The notes below the pieces were generated by a model. The model was not told where the DNA came from. It ran no database searches and saw only the letters and a list, made by a program, of their open reading frames with translations. This document shows positions 31,778 to 41,699 of a stretch of 64,000 nt of DNA, one piece after another (within the stretch, counting starts at the first letter, position 1; every line of letters starts with the position of its first letter). A program made the translations under genes and the position numbers. This stretch comes from Pseudomonadota bacterium (GTDB lineage: Bacteria > Pseudomonadota > Gammaproteobacteria > Burkholderiales > Burkholderiaceae_C), in contig JAKARB010000006.1 in the NCBI GenBank assembly GCA_021819435.1, forward strand, positions 186,001-250,000. The letters are read 5' to 3'.

Positions 31778-32389
31778 TTACTTCTTGGGAGCCGGCTTGG
31801 CCGCAGGGGCGGCGGCGCCCGATGCGCCCTTTTCGCTGGCGCTGAGCTTGCCGCCCGAAGCCGTGTCGAGGATCTTGCGGATGCTGCCTTCGGCGGCCTG
31901 GAGCTTCGGGTTGACGGCCGGGCGGGCGTCCTCGACCACCTTTTCCAGCAGCGCGTTGCTCATTTCTGGCAGGGCGGCCTGGTAGCGCTTGAGGATGGGC
32001 GACTCGAGCATGGTCACCAGTTGCTTGAGCTCGTCTTCGGTGAAGCGGTCTTCCAGGATGGGGCCGATGGTGGACGGCGCGAGCTTGACGGCGCTGGAGC
32101 GCACGCTGGGGATGGCGCTGTCGAGGTACTTCTTGATCTCTGCGTCCACCTGCTTGGCGGTGGCTTCGCGCTTGTCCTCGGGCACGACCTGCATCAAGAC
32201 GTTGCGGGCGCCGCCGGCGAGCTGGCGGGCGGGCTGTTCGGCCACGCCGCGGGCCATGTCTTCCAAGGCGGGTTGCTGCACGGACAGCACCTTCTGAACC
32301 TGGTCCTTCTTGTCGGCGTGAGCCGACAGGCTGCACAGGGCCAGGGTGACGGCCACGGCGGCCCAGGCGGTTTGGCGGAACATCATCAT
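31778..32389 (-). CDS. DUF2059 exported protein
   Basis: The 203-aa protein has a signal peptide ending at about SAHA (residue 25) and then a mostly helical domain matching DUF2059 (LAPSTIGPILEDRFTEDELKQL in the middle, ESPILKRYQAALPEMSNAL after it). A low-complexity Ala/Lys/Pro tail ends the protein. Function is unknown; the domain occurs in periplasmic proteins across Proteobacteria. It lies between gyrA (66 nt upstream) and serC, a common position in Burkholderiales, but no functional link is known. Confidence 0.82.
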   Translation of the reverse strand: MMMFRQTAWAAVAVTLALCSLSAHADKKDQVQKVLSVQQPALEDMARGVAEQPARQLAGGARNVLMQVVPEDKREATAKQVDAEIKKYLDSAIPSVRSSAVKLAPSTIGPILEDRFTEDELKQLVTMLESPILKRYQAALPEMSNALLEKVVEDARPAVNPKLQAAEGSIRKILDTASGGKLSASEKGASGAAAPAAKPAPKK

Positions 32390-32455
32390 GCGGTCCTTGT
32401 CATTTCCGGTTATGAGAGGGGCATCATCTTCGCCCCACGGGATGTCAGATCAGCG

Positions 32456-35110
32456 TCAGGCCTCGGAGGTTCCGTCTGCCCCCCCATCTGTTGGGTCGAC
32501 GGCATCGGACGCGTCACCGCCTTCACCTTCCTCAGCGGCGGCGGCGTCGTTCTCGGCGATGCGCTGCAGGCCGATCAGCTTGGCGCCCTCGTCAAGCGAG
32601 ATCAGCGTCACGCCCTGCGTGGCCCGGCCAAGTTCACGGATCTCGGCCACGCGAGTGCGCACCACCACGCCCTTGTCGGTGATCAGCATGATCTCGTCGG
32701 CCGGGCGCACCAGGGTGGCCGCGACCACCTTGCCGTTGCGCTCGGACTGCTGGATGGCGATCATGCCCTTGGTGCCACGGCCGTGGCGGGTGTACTCGAC
32801 GATGCTGGTGCGCTTACCGTAGCCATTCTCGGTCGCGGTCAGCACGCTCTGCGTCTCGTCCTCGGCCACCAGCATGGCGATGACGGACTGGCCTTCTTCC
32901 AGCATCATGCCGCGCACACCACGGGCGGAGCGGCCCATGGCGCGCACGTCGTCCTCGTCGAAGCGCACGGCCTTGCCGCCGTCGGAGAACAGCATCACGT
33001 CGTGCTTGCCATCGGTCAGGGCCGCGCCCACCAGCACGTCGCCCTCGTCCAGGCCCACGGCGATGATGCCGGCCTTGCGGGGGTTGCTGAAGTCGGTGAG
33101 CGGGGTCTTCTTGACCGTGCCCATCTTGGTGGCCATGAAGACGTAATGGTCTTCAGGGAAACTGCGGAACTCGCCGGTCAGCGGCAGCACCACGTTGATC
33201 TTCTCTTCTTTTTCCAACGGGAACATGTTGACCATGGGCTTGCCGCGCGAGTTGCGCGAACCCTGCGGCACCTCCCACACCTTCACCCAATACACACGGC
33301 CCCGGTTGCTAAAGCACAGGATGTAGTCGTGGGTGTTGGCGATGAAGAGCTGGTCGATCCAGTCGTCTTCCTTCGTGGCGGTGGCCTGCTTGCCACGGCC
33401 GCCGCGCTTCTGGGCGCGGTACTCGCCCAGCGGCTGGCTCTTGATGTAGCCGGTGTGCGAGATCGTCACCACCATGTCGGTGGGCGTGATCAGGTCTTCG
33501 GTACCCAGCTCTTGCGCGTTGTGCTCGATGGTCGAGCGGCGCGCGCCCAGCTTGGTCTGGCCGAATTCCGTGCGGATGGCGACCAGTTCGTCGGAAATGA
33601 TCGCCGACACGCGCTCCGGTTTGGACAGGATGTCCAGCAGATCGGCGATCTGGGACATCACGTCCTTGTACTCGCCGATGATCTTGTCCTGCTCCAGACC
33701 AGTGAGGCGTTGCAGGCGCATCTGCAGGATCTCGCCTGCCTGGTCTTCGGAGAGGCGGTAGAGGCCGTCCGGCTGCATGCCATAGCTGGGCGACAGGCTC
33801 TCGGGGCGGTATTGCTGCGGGTCGCCGTCGACACGGGCCAGCATCTCGCGCACCAGCGACGAGTCCCAGCTTTTGCTCATCAGGGCCTGCTTGGCCACCG
33901 GCGGGGTGGGGCTGGTCTTGATGGTCTCGATGAACTCGTCGATGTTGGCCAGCGCCACGGCCAGGCCTTCCAACACGTGGCCGCGTTCGCGCGCCTTGCG
34001 CAGCTCGAACACCGTGCGACGCGTCACCACTTCGCGGCGGTGCTCCAGGAAGACCGTGACCAGGTCCTTCAGGTTGCACAGCTTGGGCTGACCGTCGATC
34101 AGCGCCACCATGTTGATGCCGAAGGTGTCCTGCAGCTGCGTTTGCTTGTACAGGTTGTTGAGCACCACCTCGGGCACTTCACCGCGCTTCAGTTCAATCA
34201 CCACCCGCATGCCGGACTTGTCGGACTCGTCCTGGATGTGGCTGATGCCTTCGATCTTCTTTTCGTTGACCAGCTCGGCGATGCGCTCGAGCAGGTTCTT
34301 CTTGTTCACCTGATAGGGGATCTCGTCGACGATGATCGCCTGACGGTCGCCCTTGCCGATGTCCTCGAAGTGCACGCGGGCGCGCATCACCACGCGGCCC
34401 CGTCCGGTGCGATAGCCCTCGCGCACGCCGCTGAGGCCATAGATGATGCCGGCGGTGGGGAAGTCCGGGGCCGGGATGATCTCCATGAGTTCATCGACCG
34501 AGCAATCGGGGTTCTTCAGTGCATGCAGGCAGGCATCCACCACCTCGTTGAGGTTGTGCGGAGGGATGTTGGTGGCCATGCCCACCGCGATGCCTGCCGA
34601 GCCGTTGACCAGCAAGTTGGGCAGGCGCGTGGGCAGCACCAGGGGTTCTTTGTGGCTGCCGTCGTAGTTGGGGCCGAAATCGACCGTGTCCTTGTCGAGG
34701 TCGGCCAACAATTCGTGAGCGATCTTGTCCAGGCGGATTTCGGTGTACCGCATGGCAGCGGCGTTGTCGCCGTCGATGGACCCGAAGTTGCCCTGGCCAT
34801 CGATCAGCATGTGCCGCAGGCTGAACGGCTGGGCCATGCGCACGATGGTGTCGTAAATGGCCGAGTCGCCGTGCGGGTGATATTTACCCATCGTTTCACC
34901 CACGGCCTGTGCGCTTTTGCGGTACTTGGCGTTGTAGGTGTTGCCCATTTCGTTCATGGCGAACAGCACGCGCCGGTGTACTGGCTTCAGGCCGTCGCGG
35001 GCATCGGGCAGGGCGCGCCCGACGATCACGCTCATCGCGTAGTCGAGGTACGAACGCCGCATCTCCTCTTCGAGGCTGATGGGCAGGGTTTCCTTGGCGA
35101 ATGACGTCAT
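32456..35110 (-). CDS. gyrA: DNA gyrase subunit A
   Basis: The 884-aa subunit contains the breakage-reunion domain with catalytic Tyr122 (MRYTE) and the C-terminal beta-pinwheel with the GyrA box QKRGGRGK. The quinolone-resistance region reads [17 protein letters not shown] with Ser83 and Asp87, the susceptible wild-type residues by E. coli numbering. With GyrB it introduces negative supercoils. The C-terminal tail is acidic (EGEGGDASD). ATG at 35110 is followed by the usual [24 protein letters not shown] -10-like hexamer lies about 65 nt upstream, but no clear -35 accompanies it. Confidence 0.97.
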   Translation of the reverse strand: MTSFAKETLPISLEEEMRRSYLDYAMSVIVGRALPDARDGLKPVHRRVLFAMNEMGNTYNAKYRKSAQAVGETMGKYHPHGDSAIYDTIVRMAQPFSLRHMLIDGQGNFGSIDGDNAAAMRYTEIRLDKIAHELLADLDKDTVDFGPNYDGSHKEPLVLPTRLPNLLVNGSAGIAVGMATNIPPHNLNEVVDACLHALKNPDCSVDELMEIIPAPDFPTAGIIYGLSGVREGYRTGRGRVVMRARVHFEDIGKGDRQAIIVDEIPYQVNKKNLLERIAELVNEKKIEGISHIQDESDKSGMRVVIELKRGEVPEVVLNNLYKQTQLQDTFGINMVALIDGQPKLCNLKDLVTVFLEHRREVVTRRTVFELRKARERGHVLEGLAVALANIDEFIETIKTSPTPPVAKQALMSKSWDSSLVREMLARVDGDPQQYRPESLSPSYGMQPDGLYRLSEDQAGEILQMRLQRLTGLEQDKIIGEYKDVMSQIADLLDILSKPERVSAIISDELVAIRTEFGQTKLGARRSTIEHNAQELGTEDLITPTDMVVTISHTGYIKSQPLGEYRAQKRGGRGKQATATKEDDWIDQLFIANTHDYILCFSNRGRVYWVKVWEVPQGSRNSRGKPMVNMFPLEKEEKINVVLPLTGEFRSFPEDHYVFMATKMGTVKKTPLTDFSNPRKAGIIAVGLDEGDVLVGAALTDGKHDVMLFSDGGKAVRFDEDDVRAMGRSARGVRGMMLEEGQSVIAMLVAEDETQSVLTATENGYGKRTSIVEYTRHGRGTKGMIAIQQSERNGKVVAATLVRPADEIMLITDKGVVVRTRVAEIRELGRATQGVTLISLDEGAKLIGLQRIAENDAAAAEEGEGGDASDAVDPTDGGADGTSEA

Positions 35111-35243
35111 GCGTGCTTCACTGATATGGGAGAGCGCCTAGCTTGGAGCGGTTGATCCGATCCAAACGATCATTGTAATTGGCCGCTCATGTCGTCCCGA
35201 AGCAACATTGGCCGCCCGGCCATGCGCTGCCGGCTGGCAGCAC

Positions 35244-35271
35244 TTGAGGGATCGAATCGCTGTGGCACAAT
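35244..35271 (+). promoter_or_regulatory. Candidate sigma-70 promoter of ompA-family gene
   Basis: TTGAGG (35244-35249) and CACAAT (35266-35271) are separated by 16 bp. The predicted leader is about 110 nt and contains a small CCCTG-TTTTT-CAGGG hairpin. The match is moderate. Confidence 0.4.
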
Positions 35272-35389
35272 GATTTCGTTACCAGCCCTAGGGTGATCCC
35301 TGTTTTTCAGGGCCGCAACCTGTTCTGGGTACCGCCCGCATGGGCCGTTCGCAGTTATTTTTCTGCGCCTAATACTCGTGAGGACCTGC

Positions 35390-36016
35390 ATGATCAAACT
35401 TAACAAGATCGCCGCGCTGTTTGCTACCGCTGCTCTGGTCGGTGGTGCATTCGCCCAGAACGTCGACAACTGGCGTGCCAGCGATGGCACCGTTTGGAAG
35501 AACGGTTCCAATGAATACTGCTGGCGTGACGGCGGCTGGACCCCTGAAACCGGCGTCCAAGGTTGCGACGGCGTTCCCGCTCCGGCTGCTCCGGCGCCCG
35601 TGGCCGCTCCTGCTGCTCCCGCTCCTGCCCCTGCGCCTGCTCCCGTCGTGGCTCCTGCCACCGAAAAGGTTAGCTTCGCCGCTGACGCCTTCTTCGACTT
35701 TGACAAGGCCACCCTGAAGCCTGAAGGCAAGGCCAAGCTCGACGACCTGGCCGAGAAGGTCAAGGGCATCACGCTGGAAGTCATCATCGCCGTGGGCCAC
35801 ACCGACTCCGTCGGCTCTGACGCCTACAACCAGAAGCTGTCCGAGAAGCGCGCTCAAGCCGTCAAGGACTACCTGACTGGCAAGGGCATCGAAGCCTCGC
35901 GCGTTTACGTTGAAGGCAAGGGCAAGAAGCAGCCCGTCGCCGACAACAAGACCGCTGAAGGCCGCGCCAAGAACCGCCGCGTCGAAATCGAAGTGGTTGG
36001 CACCCGCACCAAGTGA
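35390..36016 (+). CDS. OmpA-family outer-membrane/peptidoglycan-associated protein
   Basis: The 208-aa protein has a signal peptide (IKLNKIAALFATAALVGGAFA), a short N-terminal segment with two Cys (WCRDGG and GCDG region), an Ala/Pro repeat linker (about residues 58-88) and an OmpA C-terminal peptidoglycan-binding domain with FFDFDKATLKPEG, VGHTDSVGSDAYNQKLSEKRA (core GHTDSVGSDAYN) and GRAKNRRVEIE. It lacks the eight-stranded barrel of classical OmpA and resembles the short OmpA proteins abundant in Burkholderiales. ATG at 35390 has GTGAGGAC upstream; a start four codons earlier is less likely. Synonymous codons look biased, in keeping with high expression. A strong terminator follows. Confidence 0.9.
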   Translation: MIKLNKIAALFATAALVGGAFAQNVDNWRASDGTVWKNGSNEYCWRDGGWTPETGVQGCDGVPAPAAPAPVAAPAAPAPAPAPAPVVAPATEKVSFAADAFFDFDKATLKPEGKAKLDDLAEKVKGITLEVIIAVGHTDSVGSDAYNQKLSEKRAQAVKDYLTGKGIEASRVYVEGKGKKQPVADNKTAEGRAKNRRVEIEVVGTRTK

Positions 36017-36055
36017 TGCACTGCGGGCGTGAAGCCCGCTGATTCACTTGATCTC

Positions 36056-36086
36056 AAAAACCCCATGCCATGCATGGGGTTTTTTG
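36056..36086 (+). terminator. Rho-independent terminator of the OmpA-family gene
   Basis: CCCCATG and CATGGGG form a stem flanked by AAAAA on the left and TTTTTT on the right, so it can work in both directions. Confidence 0.92.
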
Positions 36087-36110
36087 TTCATGGATTGAAA
36101 ACCCAAGCAT

Positions 36111-36135
36111 GAAAAAGGCGACCCGCAGGTCGCCT
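36111..36135 (-). terminator. Rho-independent terminator of the GMC oxidoreductase pair
   Basis: On the minus strand AGGCGACC and GGTCGCCT form an 8-bp stem followed by TTTTT. It lies 46 nt after the oxidoreductase stop. Confidence 0.88.
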
Positions 36136-36181
36136 GATGAATGGGCTTTTGATCTACGAAGGAACACGCCAGAGAAAAGAC

Positions 36182-37792
36182 TCAGGCGAGGGCCACATCC
36201 TTGTTGCTCAACCGCTTGGCCAGTTGGGTGGCCATGCGGTTGACGATGCCGTAGATCGACAGTTGCGGGTTGGCGCCGATGCTGGTCGGGAAGATCGAGC
36301 CGTCGTGCACCGACAGGTTCTCGATTTGCCAATGCACGCCGTCCGGGCGCACCACGCCGAGTTTTTCCGAGCCGCCCATGCCGCAGCCGCCCATGATGTG
36401 GGCGCTGCCGCCCCCCACGTAATAGCGTTTCATTTCGAAAGCCGAGATCGCGGCCTTGGCTTCGGCCCAGCTCGTGTAATAGCGGCCCTGTTCGTGCAAA
36501 GGCAGCACCTTGGTGGCGCCGGCAGCGAACTGGATCTCTGCCATGGTCAACAGCGACTGCTTGAAGCCCGCCAGCACGTAGTCGCTCATCTCGTAGTTGA
36601 GCAGGGGCATGCCGTCCACGTTGAGCAGCACGGAGCCGCCTTGTGACTCGGGGTGGAAGCCATCGCGCATCAGCGACAGCATCATCTGCGTGTTGGGGTA
36701 GTTCTGGAAGCGTTCGGCCAGCGAGCGGCCATAGCCGCCCATCAAGATGGACACCAGCCCTGGGTGGATGGGGGTGGCCTCGAGCTTGAAGCCGATGGGG
36801 CCGTCGAACGGGGCGTTGTGGACGAAGTGGTCGGAGTAGATCGATTGGGGGGCGCCACTCCAGCCCTCGACGCGCTCCTTGAACACGCCGGACGAAAACG
36901 ACACGGGGTGCAGGAAGGTGCGCTTGCCGAGCAGGCTGTGCGGATCGGGGATGTCAGAGCGCTTGAGCAGGGCGGGCGAGTTGATGGCGCCGCCCGAGAC
37001 CACATAGTGGCGCGCGGTGACGCGCATGACCTGATCGGAGGTGCGGGCGCCATTGAGGCGAATGGGCACGCACACCAGTCCCTTGACCCGGTTGCCGTCG
37101 AACTCGAAACGCTGTGCGCGCGTCTGGTAGAAGAGCCGGGCGCCGGTTTCCAGGGCTGCCGGGATCGTCGTCACCAGCATCGACTGCTTCGCGTTGGTCG
37201 GGCAACCCATGCCGCAGGAGCCGAGGTTGTAGCAGGTCTTGACGTTGCGGGGGATGACCTCGGCGTTGATGCCGATCTTGTGGGCGCCGGTGCGCAGCAG
37301 CTCATTGTTGGCGTTGGGCGGGATGTCCCACTTGTGGACGTTCAGGCGTTTTTCAGCCTGCTCGAACCAGGGCGCCAAGGCGGCTTCGTTGAAGTCCTTG
37401 AGGCCAAACTGATCTTGCCAGTAGCCCAGCGTGCTGGCAGGGGTGCGGAAGGAGCTGGTCCAGTTGATGACGGTGGTGCCGCCGACGCATCGGCCTTGCA
37501 GCAGCGTGAGCGAACCGTCCATGGTGCGGCGGCCTGCGCCTTCCTGGTACAGCGTGGCGTAGGCCTCGGACTCTTTCTGGTTGAAGTCGGTGCTGGTTTT
37601 CAGCGGGCCTTCTTCGATGATGACAACGTCCAGGCCGGCCTTGGTCAGCAGCTCGGCGGTGATGCCCGCGCCTGCGCCGGAACCCACGATGGCCACGTCG
37701 CACTGGATCTCCAGCGGCAGGCCTGTCTCGCCATTGGTGGCCTTCCAGCCTCGTGCCAGGCCTTCGCGGAAGGGGTCGGGGAGTTTGCTCAT
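36182..37792 (-). CDS. GMC-family FAD oxidoreductase
   Basis: The 536-aa flavoprotein has the N-terminal FAD-binding GSGAGAG (37-43), the GMC loop GRCVGGTTVINWTSS, a Cys-rich motif CYNLGSCGMGCPTNAKQ and the C-terminal segment AHIMGGCGMG...ANPQLSIYG expected to hold the active-site His. It resembles membrane-associated sugar or long-chain alcohol dehydrogenases; the substrate cannot be told. It has no signal peptide of its own. The upstream gene encodes a small Tat-signal protein whose stop overlaps this ATG (ATGA), so co-export as a complex is likely. ATG 37792 is chosen over an upstream ATG for this coupling. Confidence 0.85.
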   Translation of the reverse strand: MSKLPDPFREGLARGWKATNGETGLPLEIQCDVAIVGSGAGAGITAELLTKAGLDVVIIEEGPLKTSTDFNQKESEAYATLYQEGAGRRTMDGSLTLLQGRCVGGTTVINWTSSFRTPASTLGYWQDQFGLKDFNEAALAPWFEQAEKRLNVHKWDIPPNANNELLRTGAHKIGINAEVIPRNVKTCYNLGSCGMGCPTNAKQSMLVTTIPAALETGARLFYQTRAQRFEFDGNRVKGLVCVPIRLNGARTSDQVMRVTARHYVVSGGAINSPALLKRSDIPDPHSLLGKRTFLHPVSFSSGVFKERVEGWSGAPQSIYSDHFVHNAPFDGPIGFKLEATPIHPGLVSILMGGYGRSLAERFQNYPNTQMMLSLMRDGFHPESQGGSVLLNVDGMPLLNYEMSDYVLAGFKQSLLTMAEIQFAAGATKVLPLHEQGRYYTSWAEAKAAISAFEMKRYYVGGGSAHIMGGCGMGGSEKLGVVRPDGVHWQIENLSVHDGSIFPTSIGANPQLSIYGIVNRMATQLAKRLSNKDVALA

Positions 37793-38325
37793 AGTTCGAC
37801 GGGGCCCGGGTAGCCGGTCTGCGGCCAATTGGTGGGGTTGGTGAAGAAGACCATGCAGGTCACGGATCGGACGACCTGGTAGGTCAGGCGCGTGGTGGGC
37901 AGCGGGTTCATGCGCATGGTTTCGATGGCGTCCGCGATCTCCGCATCGGAAGCTTCGGCCCAGCGTTTGCCCAGGCCCGTGAGCATTTTGCGAGTGGGCA
38001 GGTTGCCCAGCAGGCCCAGGACCGCACTGATCTCGCCTCGCAGGAAGGTCGGCAGGCCGTTCATGAACATCTCGATGCGTTCGAGGTGGGCTTCGAGCAC
38101 GGCTTCGCGTGCCTTGGCATCGGTGGGCAGCATCGGGCCGACCATGCCGATGGCCAGGCCGCGCAAAACATCTCGGCCGTGTTCGGTCAGCTTGTCGTCG
38201 GCCATGCCCCGGTGCCAGTAGACCAGGCCGCCGAGCGAGGCGCCGATGGCGCCTATGGCCAGCGCTGTCTTGAGGAACCAGCGTCGCTTGGGGGTAAGGG
38301 GGTGATCAATCGCGCGGTCAACCAT
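37789..38325 (-). CDS. Tat-signal small subunit partner of the GMC oxidoreductase
   Basis: The 178-aa protein starts with a twin-arginine signal (PKRRWFLKTALAIGAIG) followed by a hydrophobic stretch. The mature part is helical with TEHGRDVLRGLAIGMVGPMLP, similar to gluconate-2-dehydrogenase subunit-3-type hitchhiker proteins. Such subunits carry the flavoprotein through the Tat system and help attach it to the membrane. The downstream ATGA overlap with the flavoprotein gene supports a two-subunit enzyme. I see no cytochrome c subunit gene in this cluster, so the electron acceptor is unknown. The chosen ATG at 38325 sits 14 codons inside a longer possible frame. Confidence 0.75.
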   Translation of the reverse strand: MVDRAIDHPLTPKRRWFLKTALAIGAIGASLGGLVYWHRGMADDKLTEHGRDVLRGLAIGMVGPMLPTDAKAREAVLEAHLERIEMFMNGLPTFLRGEISAVLGLLGNLPTRKMLTGLGKRWAEASDAEIADAIETMRMNPLPTTRLTYQVVRSVTCMVFFTNPTNWPQTGYPGPVEL

Positions 38326-38607
38326 GTCGAATCTGTCTTGCCTGTGGGGGCGCCAAGGTGAAAACATTCTGAGTCAAATCAGCCGGAGATTGTGCCTGTG
38401 ACCGAGTTCTCACATACCCTGAGCCAGGCGCCGATGATCCCGTGTTCAATGGGCATCGGCGTTTCGCGCAACCATCACGGCGTGTGGCGCGCCGGGAAAA
38501 CCCTTGGTCTTGAATGTTGCAGAATCCATGCAGTGAACCACGTTTCGGTTTCCGACTGTCACTTGCTGTGACACGCCTGCATCCATCGACCCATCAGAGG
38601 AAGACAC

Positions 38608-40305
38608 ATGACGATTTCTCAGCCCTGGCTGGCCAGCTACGAGCCCGGTGTGCCCGCGACCATCAACCCGGGCGAGTACAACTCGCTGGTTGATCTGTTG
38701 GACCAGGCCTTCAAGCAGCATGCCAAGCGCGACATGGCCGCTTTCATGGGCGTGCACTGGACGTTCGAGCAGGTCGATGAACTCTCACGCTCGCTGGCTG
38801 CTTACTTTCAGTCGCTGGGGCTGGCCAAAGGTGCTCGCGTCGCGTTGATGATGCCCAACGTGCCGCAATACGTGGTGGCCATCGCGGCCGTGCTGCGCGC
38901 CGGCTACGTCGTCGTCAACGTCAACCCGCTCTACACCCCTCGCGAACTCGAACACCAGCTCAAGGACTCTGGCGCCGAGGCCATCGTGATCCTGGAGAAC
39001 TTCGCGGTCACGCTGCAGGAAGTCATCGCGCGCACGCCGGTCAAGACCGTGGTGCTGGCCGCCATGGGCGACCTGCTGCCTTTCTTGAAGGGCGCGCTGG
39101 TCAACTTCGTGGTGCGCAACGTCAAGAAGATGGTGCCGGCCTTCAGCCTGCCCACAGGCTCGGTGAAGGTGGTGACGTTCAAGGAGGCGCTGGCCAAGGG
39201 TGCATCGGCCAAGTACAACCGCCCGAACATGCAAGCCAATGACGTGGCCTTCCTGCAGTACACCGGCGGCACGACCGGGGTGTCCAAGGGCGCGACGCTG
39301 CTGCACAGCAACGTGGTGGCCAACATCCTGCAAAACGAGGCCTGGTACAAGCCGCAACTCAGCAAGCTGGGCAACCAGCCGCTGGTGGCCGTGTGCGCGC
39401 TGCCGCTGTATCACATCTTCGCTCTGACGGTGTGCTACTTCATGGGCGCGCGCATGGGCAGCCTCAACATCCTGATCCCCAACCCGCGTGACCTGCCGGC
39501 CGTCATCAAGACTCTGAGCAAGTACAAGATCAACCAGTTCCCCGCCGTGAACACGCTGTTCAATGCGCTGGCCAACCATCCCGACTTCGCCAAGCTGGAC
39601 TTCTCAGGCCTGAAGGTGTCGATGGGTGGGGGCATGGCCGTTCAGCAGGCTACCGCCGAGAAGTGGACCAAGGTGACGGGTTGCTCGATCGTCGAAGGCT
39701 ACGGCTTGTCGGAGACCTCGCCGGTGGCCACGGCCAATCGCCTGGACAACAAGGAGTTCAACGGCTCGATCGGCTACCCGCTGCCTTCGACCGAGGTCGC
39801 CATCCTGGACGACGATGGCAACCACCTGGCGATCGGTTCGGTGGGCGAGATCGCCATCCGCGGTCCGCAAGTCATGGCCGGCTACTGGCAGCGTGCCGAC
39901 GAAACCGCCAAGGTCATGACCGCCGACAACTTCTTCCGCACCGGCGACATCGGCGTGATGGATTCGAGCGGCCAGGTCAAGATCGTGGACCGCAAGAAGG
40001 ACATGATCTTGGTTTCGGGCTTCAACGTGTACCCCAACGAGGTCGAGCAGGTGGTGAACCTGCACCCGGGTGTGCTGGAGTGCGCGGCCGTGGGCGTGCC
40101 GGACGAGAAGTCTGGCGAGGCTGTGAAGCTGTTCGTGGTGCGCAAGGACAGCACCCTGACCGAAGCCCAGCTCAAGGCTTATTGCCATGAGCAGTTGACC
40201 GGCTACAAGTGCCCTAAGTACGTGGAGTTCCGCAACGACCTGCCCAAGACCAACGTTGGCAAGATCCTGCGGCGCGAGCTGCGCGACGAGAAGAAGGCTG
40301 CCTGA
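38608..40305 (+). CDS. fadD: Long-chain fatty acid-CoA ligase
   Basis: The 565-aa adenylate-forming enzyme has the P-loop YTGGTTGVSKGA, the GYGLSETSP motif, the hinge KKDMILVSGFNVYPNEVE and the C-terminal catalytic lysine in GKILRREL. It activates long-chain fatty acids to acyl-CoA at the inner face of the membrane for beta-oxidation or lipid synthesis. ATG at 38608 has AGAGGAAG 5-6 nt upstream. The 282-bp gap before it shared with the divergent Tat-signal gene contains no promoter I can identify with confidence. A strong terminator follows. Confidence 0.93.
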   Translation: MTISQPWLASYEPGVPATINPGEYNSLVDLLDQAFKQHAKRDMAAFMGVHWTFEQVDELSRSLAAYFQSLGLAKGARVALMMPNVPQYVVAIAAVLRAGYVVVNVNPLYTPRELEHQLKDSGAEAIVILENFAVTLQEVIARTPVKTVVLAAMGDLLPFLKGALVNFVVRNVKKMVPAFSLPTGSVKVVTFKEALAKGASAKYNRPNMQANDVAFLQYTGGTTGVSKGATLLHSNVVANILQNEAWYKPQLSKLGNQPLVAVCALPLYHIFALTVCYFMGARMGSLNILIPNPRDLPAVIKTLSKYKINQFPAVNTLFNALANHPDFAKLDFSGLKVSMGGGMAVQQATAEKWTKVTGCSIVEGYGLSETSPVATANRLDNKEFNGSIGYPLPSTEVAILDDDGNHLAIGSVGEIAIRGPQVMAGYWQRADETAKVMTADNFFRTGDIGVMDSSGQVKIVDRKKDMILVSGFNVYPNEVEQVVNLHPGVLECAAVGVPDEKSGEAVKLFVVRKDSTLTEAQLKAYCHEQLTGYKCPKYVEFRNDLPKTNVGKILRRELRDEKKAA

Positions 40306-40332
40306 TTCGACTCGGGTCGCTGCTGTTCAACG

Positions 40333-40366
40333 AAAAAGCCGCTGGTGGGAGCCAGCGGCTTTTTTT
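40333..40366. terminator. Bidirectional Rho-independent terminator after fadD
   Basis: AAGCCGCTGG and CCAGCGGCTT form a 10-bp stem with A-run on the left and T-run on the right. It separates convergent fadD and hemW. Confidence 0.95.
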
Positions 40367-40436
40367 CGCTCGATGGGTCGGTGCGTGCCCGCCTTCACAT
40401 GATGGCGGGCCATCCTTGACCTTCATTCCTTGAGCG

Positions 40437-41636
40437 TCATTCGTTTAGGAAGAGGGCCTGCAGGTCGCTCAGGAAGTCGAAGCCCTTGTCGGTGGGCCAG
40501 GCGCGCGCCAGGTCGCGTTGCAGCAGGCCCTTGGCCTCGGCTTCGGCCAGGGGCTTCTGGATGCTGGCCAGCGTCAGGCCGGTGCGTTCGGTGAAGCGTT
40601 GCAGCTCGAAGCCGTCCCGCAGGCGCAGGGCGTTCATCATGAACTCGAAGGGGCGGTCCTTGAGGGCCACTGGTGTTTCGTTGGAGACGGTTTGCCCCTT
40701 CTGGGCGTTGTCCAGGTAGGCGGCGGGCTCGCGCCAGCGCACCTGTCGCACGATGCGGTCGGGGAAGCTGAGTTTGCTGTGGGCACCTGCGCCAATGCCC
40801 AGGTAGTCGCCAAATTGCCAGTAGTTGAGGTTGTGCCAGCACGGGTGGCCGGGGCGCGCGTAAGCCGACACCTCGTAGCGCTGAAGGCCGGCGGCTGCGG
40901 TCCGCTCGGCCAGCGCGTCGAGCATGTCGAATGCGGTGTCGTCGTCCGGCAGGCCTTCGGGAGGGCGGCTGCCGAACACCGTGTTGGGCTCCATCGTCAG
41001 GTGGTAGAGCGACAGGTGTGGCGGCTCGAAGGCGAGGGCCTGGTCAAGGTCGGCGTGCAGGTCAGCCAGGCTTTGGCCGGGCAGGGCGTACATCAGGTCG
41101 ATGTTGAAGGTGTCGAAGCAGGCGCGTGCCTCGTCGATGGCAGCGAGGGCCTGGTCGCGGTTGTGCACGCGACCCAGTACCTTGAGCTTGGCGTCGTCGA
41201 AGCTTTGCACGCCGATCGACAGGCGGTTGACGCCGGCGTCGCGGAAGGCCTTGAAGCGGTCCTTTTCGAACGTGCCTGGGTTCGCTTCCAGCGTGACCTC
41301 AGCGTCGGCCTCCAGGGGCAGCCGGGCTCGGATGTCGGCGAGCAGGCGGTCGATGCCCGACGGGCTGAACAGGCTGGGCGTGCCGCCACCGATGAACACC
41401 GAATGCACGCGTCGGCCCCAGATCAAGGGCAGGGCGCTTTCGAGGTCGGCGCACAGCGCATCGAGGTAGCGGCGCTCGGTGTCGACAGGCAGCGTGGACG
41501 GCGAGCCATCGGGTTGGCGCACCTCATGGCTGTTGAAGTCGCAATATGGGCACTTCTTGAGGCACCAGGGCAGGTGCACGTACAGCGACAGCGGCGGCAG
41601 GGCGGTGAGCGCTCCCGGGCGTTGCAGGGTGATCAT
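40437..41636 (-). CDS. hemW: Radical SAM protein HemW (heme chaperone)
   Basis: The 399-aa protein begins with a radical SAM domain carrying the 4Fe-4S motif C25-x3-C29-x2-C32 (WCLKKCPYCDF), followed by VFIGGGTPSLF, LEANPGTFEKDR and GVQSFDDAKLK. The C-terminal part has the HemW domain with GAHSKLSFP. The motif CxxxCxxC followed by DF rather than the CxxxCxxCxC of HemN supports HemW, which delivers heme to target proteins rather than oxidising coproporphyrinogen. It is the last of the STPK-PP2C-rph-rdgB-hemW series on this strand, 63 nt after rdgB. Confidence 0.92.
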   Translation of the reverse strand: MITLQRPGALTALPPLSLYVHLPWCLKKCPYCDFNSHEVRQPDGSPSTLPVDTERRYLDALCADLESALPLIWGRRVHSVFIGGGTPSLFSPSGIDRLLADIRARLPLEADAEVTLEANPGTFEKDRFKAFRDAGVNRLSIGVQSFDDAKLKVLGRVHNRDQALAAIDEARACFDTFNIDLMYALPGQSLADLHADLDQALAFEPPHLSLYHLTMEPNTVFGSRPPEGLPDDDTAFDMLDALAERTAAAGLQRYEVSAYARPGHPCWHNLNYWQFGDYLGIGAGAHSKLSFPDRIVRQVRWREPAAYLDNAQKGQTVSNETPVALKDRPFEFMMNALRLRDGFELQRFTERTGLTLASIQKPLAEAEAKGLLQRDLARAWPTDKGFDFLSDLQALFLNE

Positions 41637-41699
41637 GTTGGGGCTTTGGTGCGTCGGTGCTTTGGTGCGATCAGTGCGCTTCGGGGGCCCTGATGCGCT

